From assembly GCA_021234155.1 (NCBI GenBank), contig JAJEKV010000065.1, positions 1,683,567 through 1,747,566 of the forward strand: a stretch of DNA of 64,000 nucleotides, read 5' to 3'. The DNA is from Isoetes taiwanensis (taxonomy: Eukaryota > Streptophyta > Lycopodiopsida > Isoetales > Isoetaceae). The notes under the pieces were generated by a model. The model saw nothing but the letters and a program-made list of their open reading frames with translations, made no database searches and was not told where the DNA came from. Each line of letters begins with the position of its first letter. Position 1 is the first letter of the stretch. Position numbers and translations under genes: made by a program. This document shows positions 33,858 through 43,881 of this stretch, piece after piece.

Positions 33858-36129
33858 TAGGCAAGACACATTAGCTCACTGGTCAAATGGGGGAAAGAAC
33901 CTTAAGCAAACTTGTATTTGACATCTTAAAATCATAGGTGCCCCCAATCATAAATGAGCATAAGCGAAACGAAAGGTGTCCGAGTCTCCCTAACATGATG
34001 CGGGGCGTGGGATTGGCGATCCGACGATTTGTGGTAGTCCCGGTGCACCTCGTTTAGAATATGTAGCAAAATAATAGGGGGTTCTAGGGGGAATCGATAT
34101 GAATATAATTCCCAAAACCATAGACCATATCCCTAAAACAATTCAATGGGTTATAATAAAAAAAAACATAGATATAAGATAAAAAATAGAGACATTAGCT
34201 CGCTGGTCAAATTGGTTAAAGTAGTCTTATTAGAACATTGAGTTATTTTGGTAGAGGTTCGAACTCCCATATTCCATATTCTAAAACCTTAAGGGAAGTG
34301 TATAGAGGCTCGATATACCATTAGAACCTTAGGCAAACTTGTATCTGACATCTCAAAATCATAGGTGCCTCCAATCATAAATGAGCATAAGCGAAACGAA
34401 AGGTGTCCAGAGTCTCTAACATATAGTCTGGGCCGTAGGATTGGCAGATCCGACGACTGTGGTAGTCCAGGGTGCACCTCGTTTAGAATATGTAGCAAAA
34501 TAATAGGGGATTCTAGGGGGAATCGATATGAATATAATTCCCAAAACCATAGACCATATCCCTAAAACAATTCAATGGGTTATAATAAAAAAAACATAGA
34601 TATAAGATAAAAAATAGACACATTAGCTCGCTGGTCAAATTGGTTAAAGTAGTCTTATTATAACATTGAGTTATTTTGGTAGAGGTTCGAACTCCCATAT
34701 TCCATATTCTAAAACCTTAAGGGAAGCCGTATAGAGGCTCGATATACCATTAGAACCTTAAGCAAACTAGTATCTGACATCTCAAAATCATAGGTGCCTC
34801 CAATCATAAATGAGCATAAGCAAAACGAAAGGTGTCCAGAGTCTCTAACATATAGTCTGGGCGGAGGATTTGGCGATCCGACGACTGTGGTAGTCCAGGG
34901 TGCACCTCGTTTAGAATATGTAGCAAAATAATAGGGGGTTCTAGGGGGAATCGATATGAATATAATTCCCAAAACCATAGACCATATCCCTAAAACAATT
35001 CAATGGGTTATAATAAAAAAAACATAGATATAAGATAAAAAATAGACACATTAGCTCGCTGGTCAAATTGGTTAAAGTAGTCTTATTAGAACATTGAGTT
35101 ATTTTGGTAGAGGTTCGAACTCCCATATTCCATATTCTAAAACCTTAAGGGAAGCCGTATAGAGGCTCGATATACCATTAGAACCTTAAGCAAACTTGTA
35201 TCTGACATCTCAAAATCATAGGTGCCTCCAATCATAAATGAGCATAAGCAAAACGAAAGGTGTCCAGAGTCTCTAACATATAGTCTGGGTCGTAGGATTG
35301 GCAGATCCGACGACTGTGGTAGTCCAGGGTGCACCTCGTTTAGAATATGTAGCAAAATAATAGGGGGTTCCAGGGGGAATCATAATTCCCAAAACTATAG
35401 ACCATATCCCTAAAACAATTCAATGGGTTATTATAAAAAAAAACATAGATATAAGATAAAAAATAGACACATTAGCTCTTTGGTCAAATTGGTTAAAGTA
35501 GTCTTATTAGAACATTGAATTATTTTGGTAGAGGTTCGAACTCCCATATTCCATATTCTAAAACCTTAAGGGAAGCCGTATAGAGGCTCGATATACCATT
35601 AGAACCTTAGGCAAACTTGTATTTGACATCTCAAAATCATAGGTGCCCCCAATCATAAATGAGCATAAGCAAAACAAAAGGTGTCCAGAGTCTCTAACAT
35701 ATAGTCTGGGCTGTAGGATTGGCAGATCCGACGACTGTAGTAATCCAGGGTGCACCTCGTTTAGAATATATATGTAGCAAAATAACAGAGGTTCCAGGGG
35801 AATTGATATGGATATAATTTTCAAAACCATAGACCATATCCCTAAAACAATTCAATGGGTTATTATAAGAAAAACATAGATTTAAGATAAAAAATAGTCA
35901 TGTTAGCTCACTGGTTAAATTGGTTAAAGTAGTCTTATTAGGACATTGAGTTATTTTGGTAGAGGTTCGTATTTCATATTCTAAAATCTTAAGCGAAGCC
36001 GTATAGAGGCTCGATATACCATCAGAACCTTGGGCAAACTCGTATTTGACATCTCAAAATCATAGGCGCCGGCCCCCAATCATAAATGAGCATAAGCGAA
36101 ACGACTGTGACGACTGTGATAGTCCAGGG
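33858..36129 (+). repeat. Tandem array of about 428-bp units with tRNA-like segments
   Basis: The anchor CATTAGCT recurs at 33869, 34193, 34621, 35049, 35470 and 35901 (spacing 324, 428, 428, 421, 431; the first unit has an internal deletion). Another truncated unit (26387-26547) lies left of the LTR element. Each full unit has an A-box-like TTAGCTCGCTGG, a B-box-like GGTTCGAACTCCC about 60 bp later, and a long AT-rich body. Copies are highly similar, so the array was amplified or homogenised recently. The last unit has a degenerate B box. Confidence 0.9.
34616..34700 (+). other. tRNA-like segment with Pol III A and B boxes (best copy)
   Basis: Reads TTAGCTCGCTGGTCAAATTG near the start (A-box and D-arm-like) and GAGGTTCGAACTCCC near the end (T-arm/B-box-like). 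The spacing is right for a tRNA-derived SINE head. The T-stem pairs only partly and no clean acceptor stem is visible, so it is not a functional tRNA gene. Similar segments occur in the other units (B boxes at about 34255, 35112 and 35532). Confidence 0.6.
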
Positions 36130-37168
36130 TGCGCCGTATTCATACGGGGGCTGACTTTGGGCATCGATAACTGTTGGATGGGCATATTACCAAGTTATTC
36201 TTCAATCTTGACCATACAAAGCGATCCTCGTTTGTGGGGTATGCTTGTACAAGTTTTCGTATATTGTATAATGAGGTTTGCAAAATACTATAAGATTTGA
36301 GGTATTGTACTAAATGGTCTTGATTTTATACATGTTTTATACGTTTTTGCGAGTGAAAGAATAGCAACATCCCCGGGGATGCCCGTCCAGTTTGGCCATT
36401 GGGGATAAACTTTTTGCCATGCAAGACAACACCCCATAGGGCAAATTGGGAGCCCACCCAGTTTCGCTCTTGGGGGAATACTTTTTGCCATGCAAGGCAA
36501 CACCCCCTGGGCAAATTGGATGCCCGCCCAGTTTGGCCCTTGGGGGAAAACTTTTTTCCATGCAAGTCAACACCCCCTGGAACAAATTGGGCGCCCGCCC
36601 AGTTTGGCCCTTGGGGGACAAGTTTTTCCATGCAAGGCAACAACCCGCCTAGTTTGGCTCTTGGGTGAATACTTTTTGCCATGTAAGGCAACACTCCCTG
36701 GGCAAATTGGGCATCCGCCCAGTTTGGCCCTTGGGGAAAAACTTTTTGCCATGCAAGTCAACAACCCCCGGGGCAAATTGGGCGCCCGCCCAGTTTGGCC
36801 CTTGGGGGAAAACTTTTGCCATGCAAGGCAACACCCTGCCAGGGCAAATGCCCGCTTAGTTTGGCCCTTGGGGGAAAACTTTTTGCCAATCACCAAACTA
36901 GACGGGCATCCAATTTGTCCCCGGGGATGTTGCTATTCTTTCACTCGCAAGAACGTATAATACATGTATGAAATCAAGACCATTTAGTACAATACTGCAA
37001 ATCTTATAGTATTTTGCAAACCTCATTATACAATATATGAAAACTTGTACAAGCATATCGCACAAACGAGGATCGCTATGTATGGTCAAGATTGAAGAAT
37101 AACTTTGTAATATGCCCATCCCATAGCTCTCGATGCCCGGAGTCACTCCCTGTGTGAATACACACCCA
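36130..37168. mobile_element. 1.04 kb fold-back element
   Basis: The arms 36130-36400 and 36893-37168 are reverse complements over about 270 bp (outer blocks GTATTCATACGGGGGCTGAC and its counterpart; both contain CATCCCCGGGGA near the inner end). The loop is a tandem array. It interrupts the last 428-bp unit next to the right TIR of the larger element, so it is a nested insertion. No transposase was found. Confidence 0.8.
36401..36893 (+). repeat. Tandem repeat, about 72 bp x 7, in the fold-back loop
   Basis: The unit contains GCCCGCCCAGTTTGGCCCTT, GGGGAAAACTTTTTGCCATG and CAAGGCAACACCCCCTGGG. Seven copies begin near 36438, 36510, 36582, 36648, 36702, 36773 and 36844, some shortened. A 156-codon frame runs through it by chance of the period and is not a gene. 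Confidence 0.88.
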
Positions 37169-37170
37169 AA

Positions 37171-37494
37171 CCAAAGGGGATCTAAGGGGGAATTTAATTT
37201 ATAAATGTGGAATGTAATGGTTTAAGGGGGAATTTTTAAATTAAAAGTGTGAATATCAGAACATCTAAGGAAACCATCTTTATCTGGATATGTTTTTATT
37301 TATTGGCCAACTGCCATGCTAGGTTACAAACACAATGAATAAGCCCCTATCTATACCACAATTCCAAAGGCAACCCACAATGCATTGGCACATTATCTTT
37401 TAATATAAAAATGTGAAAGCACACCTTATTTCCTTCATAGTCGCCTGCCACGATACCCTAAGAGATTAGACATATACAAATACATAGATATATA
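37171..37494 (-). repeat. Right terminal inverted repeat of the composite element
   Basis: Reverse complement of 25727-26386 without the insert. It starts directly after the fold-back element and ends at about CATAGATATATA. Confidence 0.85.
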
Positions 37495-37672
37495 TTTCCA
37501 ATAAACGAAGTGTTTCCATGTGCGACTTGAGAGCTTTATTCCAAAATTCGAACACAAACAACAATAAATTGTGTTTTTCAGGGAATCTTCACATCCAGTA
37601 ATATTAGCTACAAGTGCGCTACTTTTTATAACAACTTCGAATGCTTATTGGAAAACCTATCTGGAATAAGGT

Positions 37673-37954
37673 TTTTTTTATCACATAAAAACTAAAGAAA
37701 TATAAGAACAAAGCATTCTTTATAATATTCTTATTACTTGGAGGCGAAGCAACATGCCCATGGCAATTTCTATGCAATTGTGTCCCACACTATCTCTCCC
37801 ACCAAATAAACAAGCACCCTTTTTTTATCACATAAAAACTAAAGATATATAAGAACAAAGCATTCTTTATAATATTCTTATTATTTGGAGGCGAAGCAAC
37901 ATGTCCATGGCAATTTCTATGCAATTATCTCTCCCACCAAATAAACAAGCACCC
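37673..37954 (+). repeat. Direct duplication, 147 and 135 bp, upstream of the methyltransferase-like ORF
   Basis: 37673-37819 and 37820-37954 are adjacent copies (TATCACATAAAAACTAAAGA ... CCACCAAATAAACAAGCACC). The second lacks about 12 bp. It lies 40 bp before the ATG at 37994, so it duplicates the likely promoter or 5' leader. Confidence 0.9.
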
Positions 37955-37993
37955 TTCCTTCGCAAGAAAGTCAATTAATTTTCACTTCCAAAC

Positions 37994-38608
37994 ATGGCAT
38001 CCAAAGCCAAATCCAAGAGCAAGTGCACTACCAAAGAACAACAAAATAGATGTAAATATATGTTTAGCAATGGATTCTATGAGCGCAGGGATTTAGAGCA
38101 ATATTTTTGGAGCGAAAGCACTGTTGTGAGATTGATGGAAGCCTTGCATTCTGGAAATTGGAATTGTGAGGGCCATGTTTGTTGTTTAGCAACCCCATCG
38201 TTGGCACATGCATTCTATACACTGGAACAACGACAAGAGGTTCTTCTGGACATTGATACCAGGTTTCAATACTTACCCGGATTTAGATTTTTCGATCTTC
38301 GATTTCCCACCATCTGCCATCAAGAAGATCACAGAATTTTGGTGTTTGATCCTCCATTTTTCTACATTCCTTTGCCTATCTTATTTGATGCTGTGCAAAT
38401 GCTTGTAAAAGGGGACTTCACAACAAAGCTTTTACTGGGTTTTCTGAAGAGAGAAGAGAGTTACCTTTTGCAAGTCTTTGCCCCATTCAATCTCAAAAGG
38501 ACCAAATTTGAGCTGCAATATGCCAATGTGAAGCCTAATAAATGGAGGAACTATGCCCTCTATTCTAATGTCGATCTACCAGGTATTAAGCGAATTTCAA
38601 GTGTATGA
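37994..38608 (+). CDS. N6-adenine methyltransferase-like protein (EEF1AKMT1/ZCCHC4 type)
   Basis: An intact 204-aa single-exon ORF from ATG 37994. The order LDIDTRFQYLPGFRFFDLRF (about 85-104), ILVFDPPF (about 115-122) and a C-terminal FELQYANVKPNKWRNYALYS matches the N6-adenine-methyltransferase-like family that contains the rRNA m6A enzyme ZCCHC4 and the eEF1A lysine methyltransferase EEF1AKMT1. DPPF is the catalytic (D/N)PP(F/Y) motif next to the SAM site. It lacks the CCHC and GRF zinc fingers of ZCCHC4, so it is a catalytic-domain-only protein. The substrate (rRNA, other RNA or protein) cannot be told. It is intronless, AT-rich and 500 bp from the composite element, so it could be a retrocopy. 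Confidence 0.7.
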   Translation: MASKAKSKSKCTTKEQQNRCKYMFSNGFYERRDLEQYFWSESTVVRLMEALHSGNWNCEGHVCCLATPSLAHAFYTLEQRQEVLLDIDTRFQYLPGFRFFDLRFPTICHQEDHRILVFDPPFFYIPLPILFDAVQMLVKGDFTTKLLLGFLKREESYLLQVFAPFNLKRTKFELQYANVKPNKWRNYALYSNVDLPGIKRISSV

Positions 38609-41214
38609 GTTTGTCAAATTATTTACTATTCACATATGCAATTCTTTACATTATCCTTAAAATCTTTATGTGTCGATCCTTAGAATTGTTCCTCCATTCC
38701 TCGTTTTATATTTTTATTCTGAAAATGCAATAGTTCAAGAATAAAAGCATGTATACAAATAAATTCATCTTTGAAATGTTACTCTTTCCATTATCTACTT
38801 ATTAACTATGCACTCACGTGCAATAGCTTCCCCACTTTTTTTATTTGGCATGTGGATGCTTTTCGAATATAAATTAAGATTGTTATTAAATAAGATAATC
38901 TAGACTTTAACATTTTATATACTAGGTCAATACCTTTGCCATTATGGTACATGTGATGCCTTCACGACAAGGTGGTGTTGTGAGTGATCCAATGTATTGA
39001 TAATATATATCTCCATTTTGAAGCTTGGTTATGTTCGCTGGTTATGGTGAAGTAGAAAAAGTACTGGTTGCATCATAAAAAAAGAAGAAAAATAATAATT
39101 TGCTATATTTTGTTTTGAAATTTTTTTGCTTTTGCTTTTAGATTGTTTTCAGTATGATCGATATAGTCTCATCTTTGTTGAATGCACGCAGATGTATAAA
39201 TTTGATATGAAAATTACTGGAATGTGCATTGGCTGAAATGTGATCCTGTAATTTGATTGAGGAATGCATGTACGATATGAGAGAAAATCTAGGTGACAAA
39301 AAAAGAAATGAGAAGAATGCCCTTTATATGACATGATGCAAAAAATGTATGCTCCTGGTGATAGTTTCTTCAATATCATATAATGTCTTACATTGGATCG
39401 TTCGATGGTCAGAAATTGCACCTTATTCATCACGCATCTAGGTACCCAGGTATTATTTGAGCTGTAATTTCAATGATCCAAATCAAGATTTTCAGTTGGA
39501 TACGAATTGTTATGACTGCAACGATAGGCAACCAGATATTTCAAATACGTAAGATGCTGATAATACTGTTCCAACAAATGCAGTTTCTTCAGCAATTTAT
39601 TTGAATCAATTGAGCACAAAAAATACTGCCTTGGCCTGAAGATGAGGAGTATCTTTAAGGACATGTATATTGACCTGGAAGATTTTGCTGGAGAATGGAC
39701 TGCGATTTTGAATTTCCGCTATTGGGAAAGAATCCTTGTTTCAGCTGATGAAAATTTTCTTTATCTCCATCATGCAGCAATGTATCTCAGCATGAAAAAT
39801 TCGTCCAAAACAAAGAATGAACTTGGAAGAGAAGTCTAACTTGTTCTGGAAATATCACATATATCACGTTCATGGAATGCCACATTAGACATCTTGGGTG
39901 ATATGACGGAAGAAAATTTGGTGCTTCCAAAATACAAAACGACCTTTACTCATGAACACACTTGGAACTGCAATGAAGAATGTGAACTATAGCAGAGTAT
40001 AATTAAAAGCTAGTAACAGTTTCGAAAAACCATCTCATGTTAGTCTTGAATTCTGGAACAAACTGGCCACAGCGTAGAGACACAATGTGGTTGCATCTTT
40101 TTGCATTAGCAGCTCGAATACGGGACTCTGAAAATCTGCCATGCTTACAAACCCTTATGGCTCTCAAGGATGCCTGGATGCTCAGCCCATTACACATACA
40201 TGCTCATACTTCCGGATGCTTTTCCTGGTTTGATCTATGAAAGAGAATTTGAAAATATAGAAGAGGAGGCTGAAATATTAAGCTCGTGTGTCTTAAGATC
40301 CTCACCACAGAAGATATGGGTGTTTCTTCTCTTGAGATTGCTCTACATTGTCTATTAACCTTTTGTCTCGGAAGGCGCACAGAAAGTTAGAGAAAAAATG
40401 GCCACATGTTGCTCCTAATTGAGCTCTTGCTTGCATTTACCAATACTTGTGCTGTCATATTGAAAGATTCTCATGATGCTCTGATAAAGGGATCCTCAGC
40501 TATAGTCAAGAAATTAATATTACTGAGGAATTTAGGAAGTTTGGTCAACACTGCAATTCTGTCGAACAACAGACTGAAACAAGTGCTTGCAATCAATTTT
40601 CCTTTGTCTCTGAAAAAGTATGTTTGTTCACTGAGGCAAGAAGTTGCCTCTTTGAAAGCTCACAGGAGAAAGAAACAGAATAAAGCAGAGGAATGCTTCA
40701 GTATATTGTGACGTTTAGAATTTAAGTAAGATTTTCCAGTGAATAACTTACGCAGTGAATACCTTAGGCATTAGACACAGATTCCAAATCAGAAGTGCAG
40801 AATAACCAAGAAGATATGCAAGAAAGATAATATGCTATTTCTGTGTTGACAAACTGAATGGGTTTGTTTCGTTTCCAATCAAAGATGCTATGACTAAAGG
40901 AAAGTTAGTGCAAGAAATGATTCAATCTGGCCATGCTGCCTGGTTTTTCACTAATGAGAAATCAATAGGGAGAAACATTTCAACTGCTCAACGGCGGTAT
41001 TGAGATGCATGGCTTGCTTCAGATGGCCTTTCTTTTTTCAAGTGCCTGGCTTTTCTGTATATATTGTCTAGATGATGATACACAAGAAACTAAAAGTCCA
41101 GACCAAACGGATGTAATCTCCTAAAGCTCAATCCACAAGGAGAAATAATTTCATTATTAAAAGTTATGCCAATTTTACTGAAACAGCCAATTATATAGCT
41201 GGAAGACTATGAAA
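38609..41214. other. Intergenic stretch with degraded open frames
   Basis: Open frames at 39642-39839, 40037-40240 and 40406-40711 line up on the plus strand like a broken gene; the last ends SLRQEVASLKAHRRKKQNKA. I could not identify a family and stops are frequent. 38609-39420 shows nothing. Confidence 0.35.
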
Positions 41215-41790
41215 TCAACAATAGTTACGAACCTGCAAATAGAGGGAACAAGAATTACATGGCAAAAGCATCATTGGGTTGATTTCCTTCTTCGATGCTT
41301 TCGTACACTGTATTTCTGACCTCTCTCTATGGTCTTCTTTCAAATCCTTCATTCCAAGTTGACTGGATGCTGTCTTTGCCGCATCTTGTATTACAAATCC
41401 TCGGTCCCTTAGCGTCATTTCAGAAACAACATAAAAATCTCCACATCGGCATTCACAAAAGAACTCAACCTCCATAGAATCATCTGTTCTTTGAGTATCC
41501 ATTTCCTCCAATGCCACAACATCCCCTATAACAACCCTTATCCCAGTTAAGGCATTCCATGCCAGAATCTTATCATATTGAGCTCTGGAATCCGAATCCT
41601 TGAGAACATTCCATGCTGACCTAACCCTAATGAAAGCTTCACTGCAACTTCCACTATAATTATCCACATCATCCTTCTTCCCCTGAACCTTATCAGGATG
41701 CAAATTGAGAATGGCTTGATGATATTTTTCCCGAATGTGGGCAGTAGAAGCATCAGGGGACACATCTAAGACCTCGTAATGGGTGGTCAT
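41215..41790 (-). CDS. DPH4: Diphthamide biosynthesis protein 4 (J-domain co-chaperone)
   Basis: An intact 191-aa ORF with ATG at 41790. An N-terminal J domain (residues 4-77) carries the HPD signature at 31-33, needed to stimulate Hsp70 ATPase, and ends SRAQYDKIL. A C-terminal DPH-type (CSL) zinc finger has FFCECRCGDFYVVSE (Cys114/116) and LPCNSCSLYLQV (Cys178/181) as the Zn ligands. This J-plus-CSL pairing is specific to DPH4/DNAJC24, which with DPH1-3 makes the first diphthamide intermediate on elongation factor 2 in the cytosol. The linker between the two Cys pairs is somewhat longer than usual. There is no intron and no break. The short divergent region to the right may be its promoter. 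Confidence 0.88.
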   Translation of the reverse strand: MTTHYEVLDVSPDASTAHIREKYHQAILNLHPDKVQGKKDDVDNYSGSCSEAFIRVRSAWNVLKDSDSRAQYDKILAWNALTGIRVVIGDVVALEEMDTQRTDDSMEVEFFCECRCGDFYVVSEMTLRDRGFVIQDAAKTASSQLGMKDLKEDHRERSEIQCTKASKKEINPMMLLPCNSCSLYLQVRNYC

Positions 41791-41836
41791 TGGGATGGAT
41801 AGAATAAATTATTAAGGTACAAAAGTGAAGAAAATA

Positions 41837-42187
41837 ATGGTTCCTTGCCTGATAGCCAGAGCGTCAGAAATGGAGTCCTGTGAGGCCGGGGATAGATCAC
41901 CAGGTGAACCTTCAACATTCACATTCGACCTCCTTCACTGGTCGAACGTTCCAACCGAACATCAAGTTGACATTCCAGTTTCTGTTACAAATGACAGGAA
42001 AGCTTTTCCCGCTTTGGCCGCTGATCCAAGCTGCACGGATAGCCCCGTTCGTCACACCAGTGATCGACTTAACAGCGTTCTCCAACCTAAGAATGCCCAA
42101 CCCGAGGGATTAGTTCCTACAAGAAATTTATCGCGCCGCCGCGAACATTTCTCTTCTCCAACCCGCTGCAAAGAAGTTTTGTGCTAA
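41837..42187 (+). CDS. Hypothetical ORF divergent from DPH4
   Basis: A 116-codon plus-strand frame starting 46 bp from the DPH4 start codon on the other strand. It is Ser/Pro-rich and polar (NLSRRREHFSSPTRCK near the end) with no domain I know. An inner ATG at 41870 is also possible. It may be a 5' leader ORF or chance. Sequence 42188-43605 after it shows no gene, only a small direct repeat (AACCGTATTTGACATAGTTA at about 42797 and 42826). Confidence 0.25.
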   Translation: MVPCLIARASEMESCEAGDRSPGEPSTFTFDLLHWSNVPTEHQVDIPVSVTNDRKAFPALAADPSCTDSPVRHTSDRLNSVLQPKNAQPEGLVPTRNLSRRREHFSSPTRCKEVLC

Positions 42188-43605
42188 GTCGAATAGATCT
42201 CAATTCTGGACTATTGCAGGAGTTGAACCTACTCTATTGCCATCTATTTTGTGCCAGTAATATAGACAGGTGCTATAATCGACACCATGGGATTCCCATT
42301 ATCCTCTGTTTCCTCTCTTCTTTTCATAAAAACCTATGTTTATATGGTTTTCCTGACGAAACCTGGGAAGTAAGTTATACCAGCAGAAGAGGTTCCTCCA
42401 GAGCTTCCAGAACCTGCATTAGGAATTGGCTATCCCTGGTGGCAATTCACATGATGCTTGGCTGTTTGCAATTGCCTTCTACGTTCATAGTGATGCTTGG
42501 CTGGTGCTTGATTTGACAAAATTGAGAGGTATTTTTTCTGCTGTAATCACTTTGCAGTTTGCACGCTTTTGGTTTTTGAAGGGATCCATCATTAATTTCA
42601 GGATTTGGTAGTTTGTGATGTGCTTAATTTATTTTGTAGTTAAGGTTACTTCCGTTGTACCATCTTTTACGCCTAGGTATCTCGAAATATACAAAGGCCG
42701 GATCGAGATTGGTTGACTTACTCTACTTAATGTTTATTGGGTTTTTGTCCTTTGGGAACAAGGGGAACGCTTTTAATATGATGAATGAGTTATAACCGTA
42801 TTTGACATAGTTATTCGGATTTAAGAACCGTATTTGACATAGTTACTTGGACTAAGAACAACTTCAAAAGATAATAGAACAGAAGCAACAACAATTGGTA
42901 ATAAAGCCAAATCAACAACAAAGCCCGTAAGCACTTTTTGTTCGGGTTAATTTAAGTTTTGATATGTACATCACACTGAAATTTGATGTTGATTACTCAT
43001 CTCAACAACAAACGGCATGCAAGGCAAGCTGCTACTCCTTCTGAAGAGGAGGAGGATGAAGAGGATGAAGAATAGGAGCATGGCGATATTTTTATCGGGT
43101 ATTTGTTTCATACCCCATGCATATACCGGTGATGAGTTTTGGATAGGTTGTGACATTTCTCAAAAATGGTTTCATGGAAAAGTGTGTGAAGGTCACCCGT
43201 GAGTGGTTAGCACATCAAACAATATAAGTGTCCTTCACGATCAACAAAAAGAGCTCGTGGTATAACATGGAAATCTTATGGCAATCAATGCTTCCAATCT
43301 GAATTTATGCCTCAAAATCATTTGCAGAGCAGCCGTTGATCTACTGATTCATTGCTAGAGATCTTGCAGGCCAAATTAGACCATTTCCTGTGATTTTGGC
43401 AAACCGTTACCTACATCCAAAAGCATTAGCACAAGAAAGACAATAGACAAGAAAAATAAGAAAAAAGAAATGTGAGCAAGTCGAAAGCAAAAGCTCCATC
43501 AGCTTTAATCCCTCGGAATAAAGATGCTCCTAAGCTTCGATCTTTTCAAACAACACACCGGCACAAATTTTTGATGCAAAGAATGAAGCCGACGGTTTAG
43601 AAACA

Positions 43606-43881
43606 ATGAAACACCACTACCAGGCGGTGGTTTTCCGCAGCGAGCCCCCTAGTATGCCTCATGAACCTAAGAGAATAAAAAAGTACTACCATTTTTTAGA
43701 ATGTAATCCACGAGAGCATGCCCGTCGCGAACTGGCCCTAATCACGGCTATGCATGTTCCGGGAGGGCTCATGCAACTAAAGAGCTTGTCCAATTGGTAT
43801 GCTGAAAATGGGGAACATCTAGCCCCGCCTTTGCAATACGTGTATAATGATTTGGTTAGTCTTCACAATCATAGCTTTTAA
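43606..43881 (+). CDS. Hypothetical 91-aa ORF
   Basis: ATG at 43606, open to TAA at 43879. Composition is normal for a protein (SEPPSMPHEPKRIKKYYHFL; LSNWYAENGEHLAPPLQYV). No family was recognised and no splice signals or neighbours help. It could be a fragment of a longer gene. 43882-45899 holds no feature I can support apart from short GC-rich words near 44160-44240. Confidence 0.25.
   Translation: MKHHYQAVVFRSEPPSMPHEPKRIKKYYHFLECNPREHARRELALITAMHVPGGLMQLKSLSNWYAENGEHLAPPLQYVYNDLVSLHNHSF

Larger units (their letters stand above)
25727..37494. mobile_element. 11.8 kb composite element with long terminal inverted repeats
   Basis: The first about 660 bp (25727-26386, minus a 333-bp insert) and the last 324 bp (37171-37494) are inverted copies of each other at high identity, starting with the shared word TATCTATGTATTTGTATATG. 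Between them, in order, are part of a 428-bp repeat unit, a 7.3 kb LTR retrotransposon, more 428-bp units, and a 1.04 kb fold-back element. Removing the two inner insertions leaves a non-coding element of roughly 3.5 kb with TIRs of about 325 bp and an internal array, a fold-back or Mutator-like architecture. No transposase and no clear target duplication were found, so the superfamily is open. Confidence 0.7.

Noticed and set aside
34616-34700. Functional tRNA gene
   Set aside because: A and B boxes are recognisable, but the acceptor stem and most of the T stem do not pair.
34289-35830. Repeated minus-strand ORFs of 60-90 codons, one per 428-bp unit
   Set aside because: They are identical because the units are identical; no start context, domain or conservation beyond the repeat itself.
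36490-36960. 156-codon plus-strand frame and several minus-strand partners
   Set aside because: They run through 72-bp tandem repeats, a multiple of three, so the frame stays open by period and not by selection.
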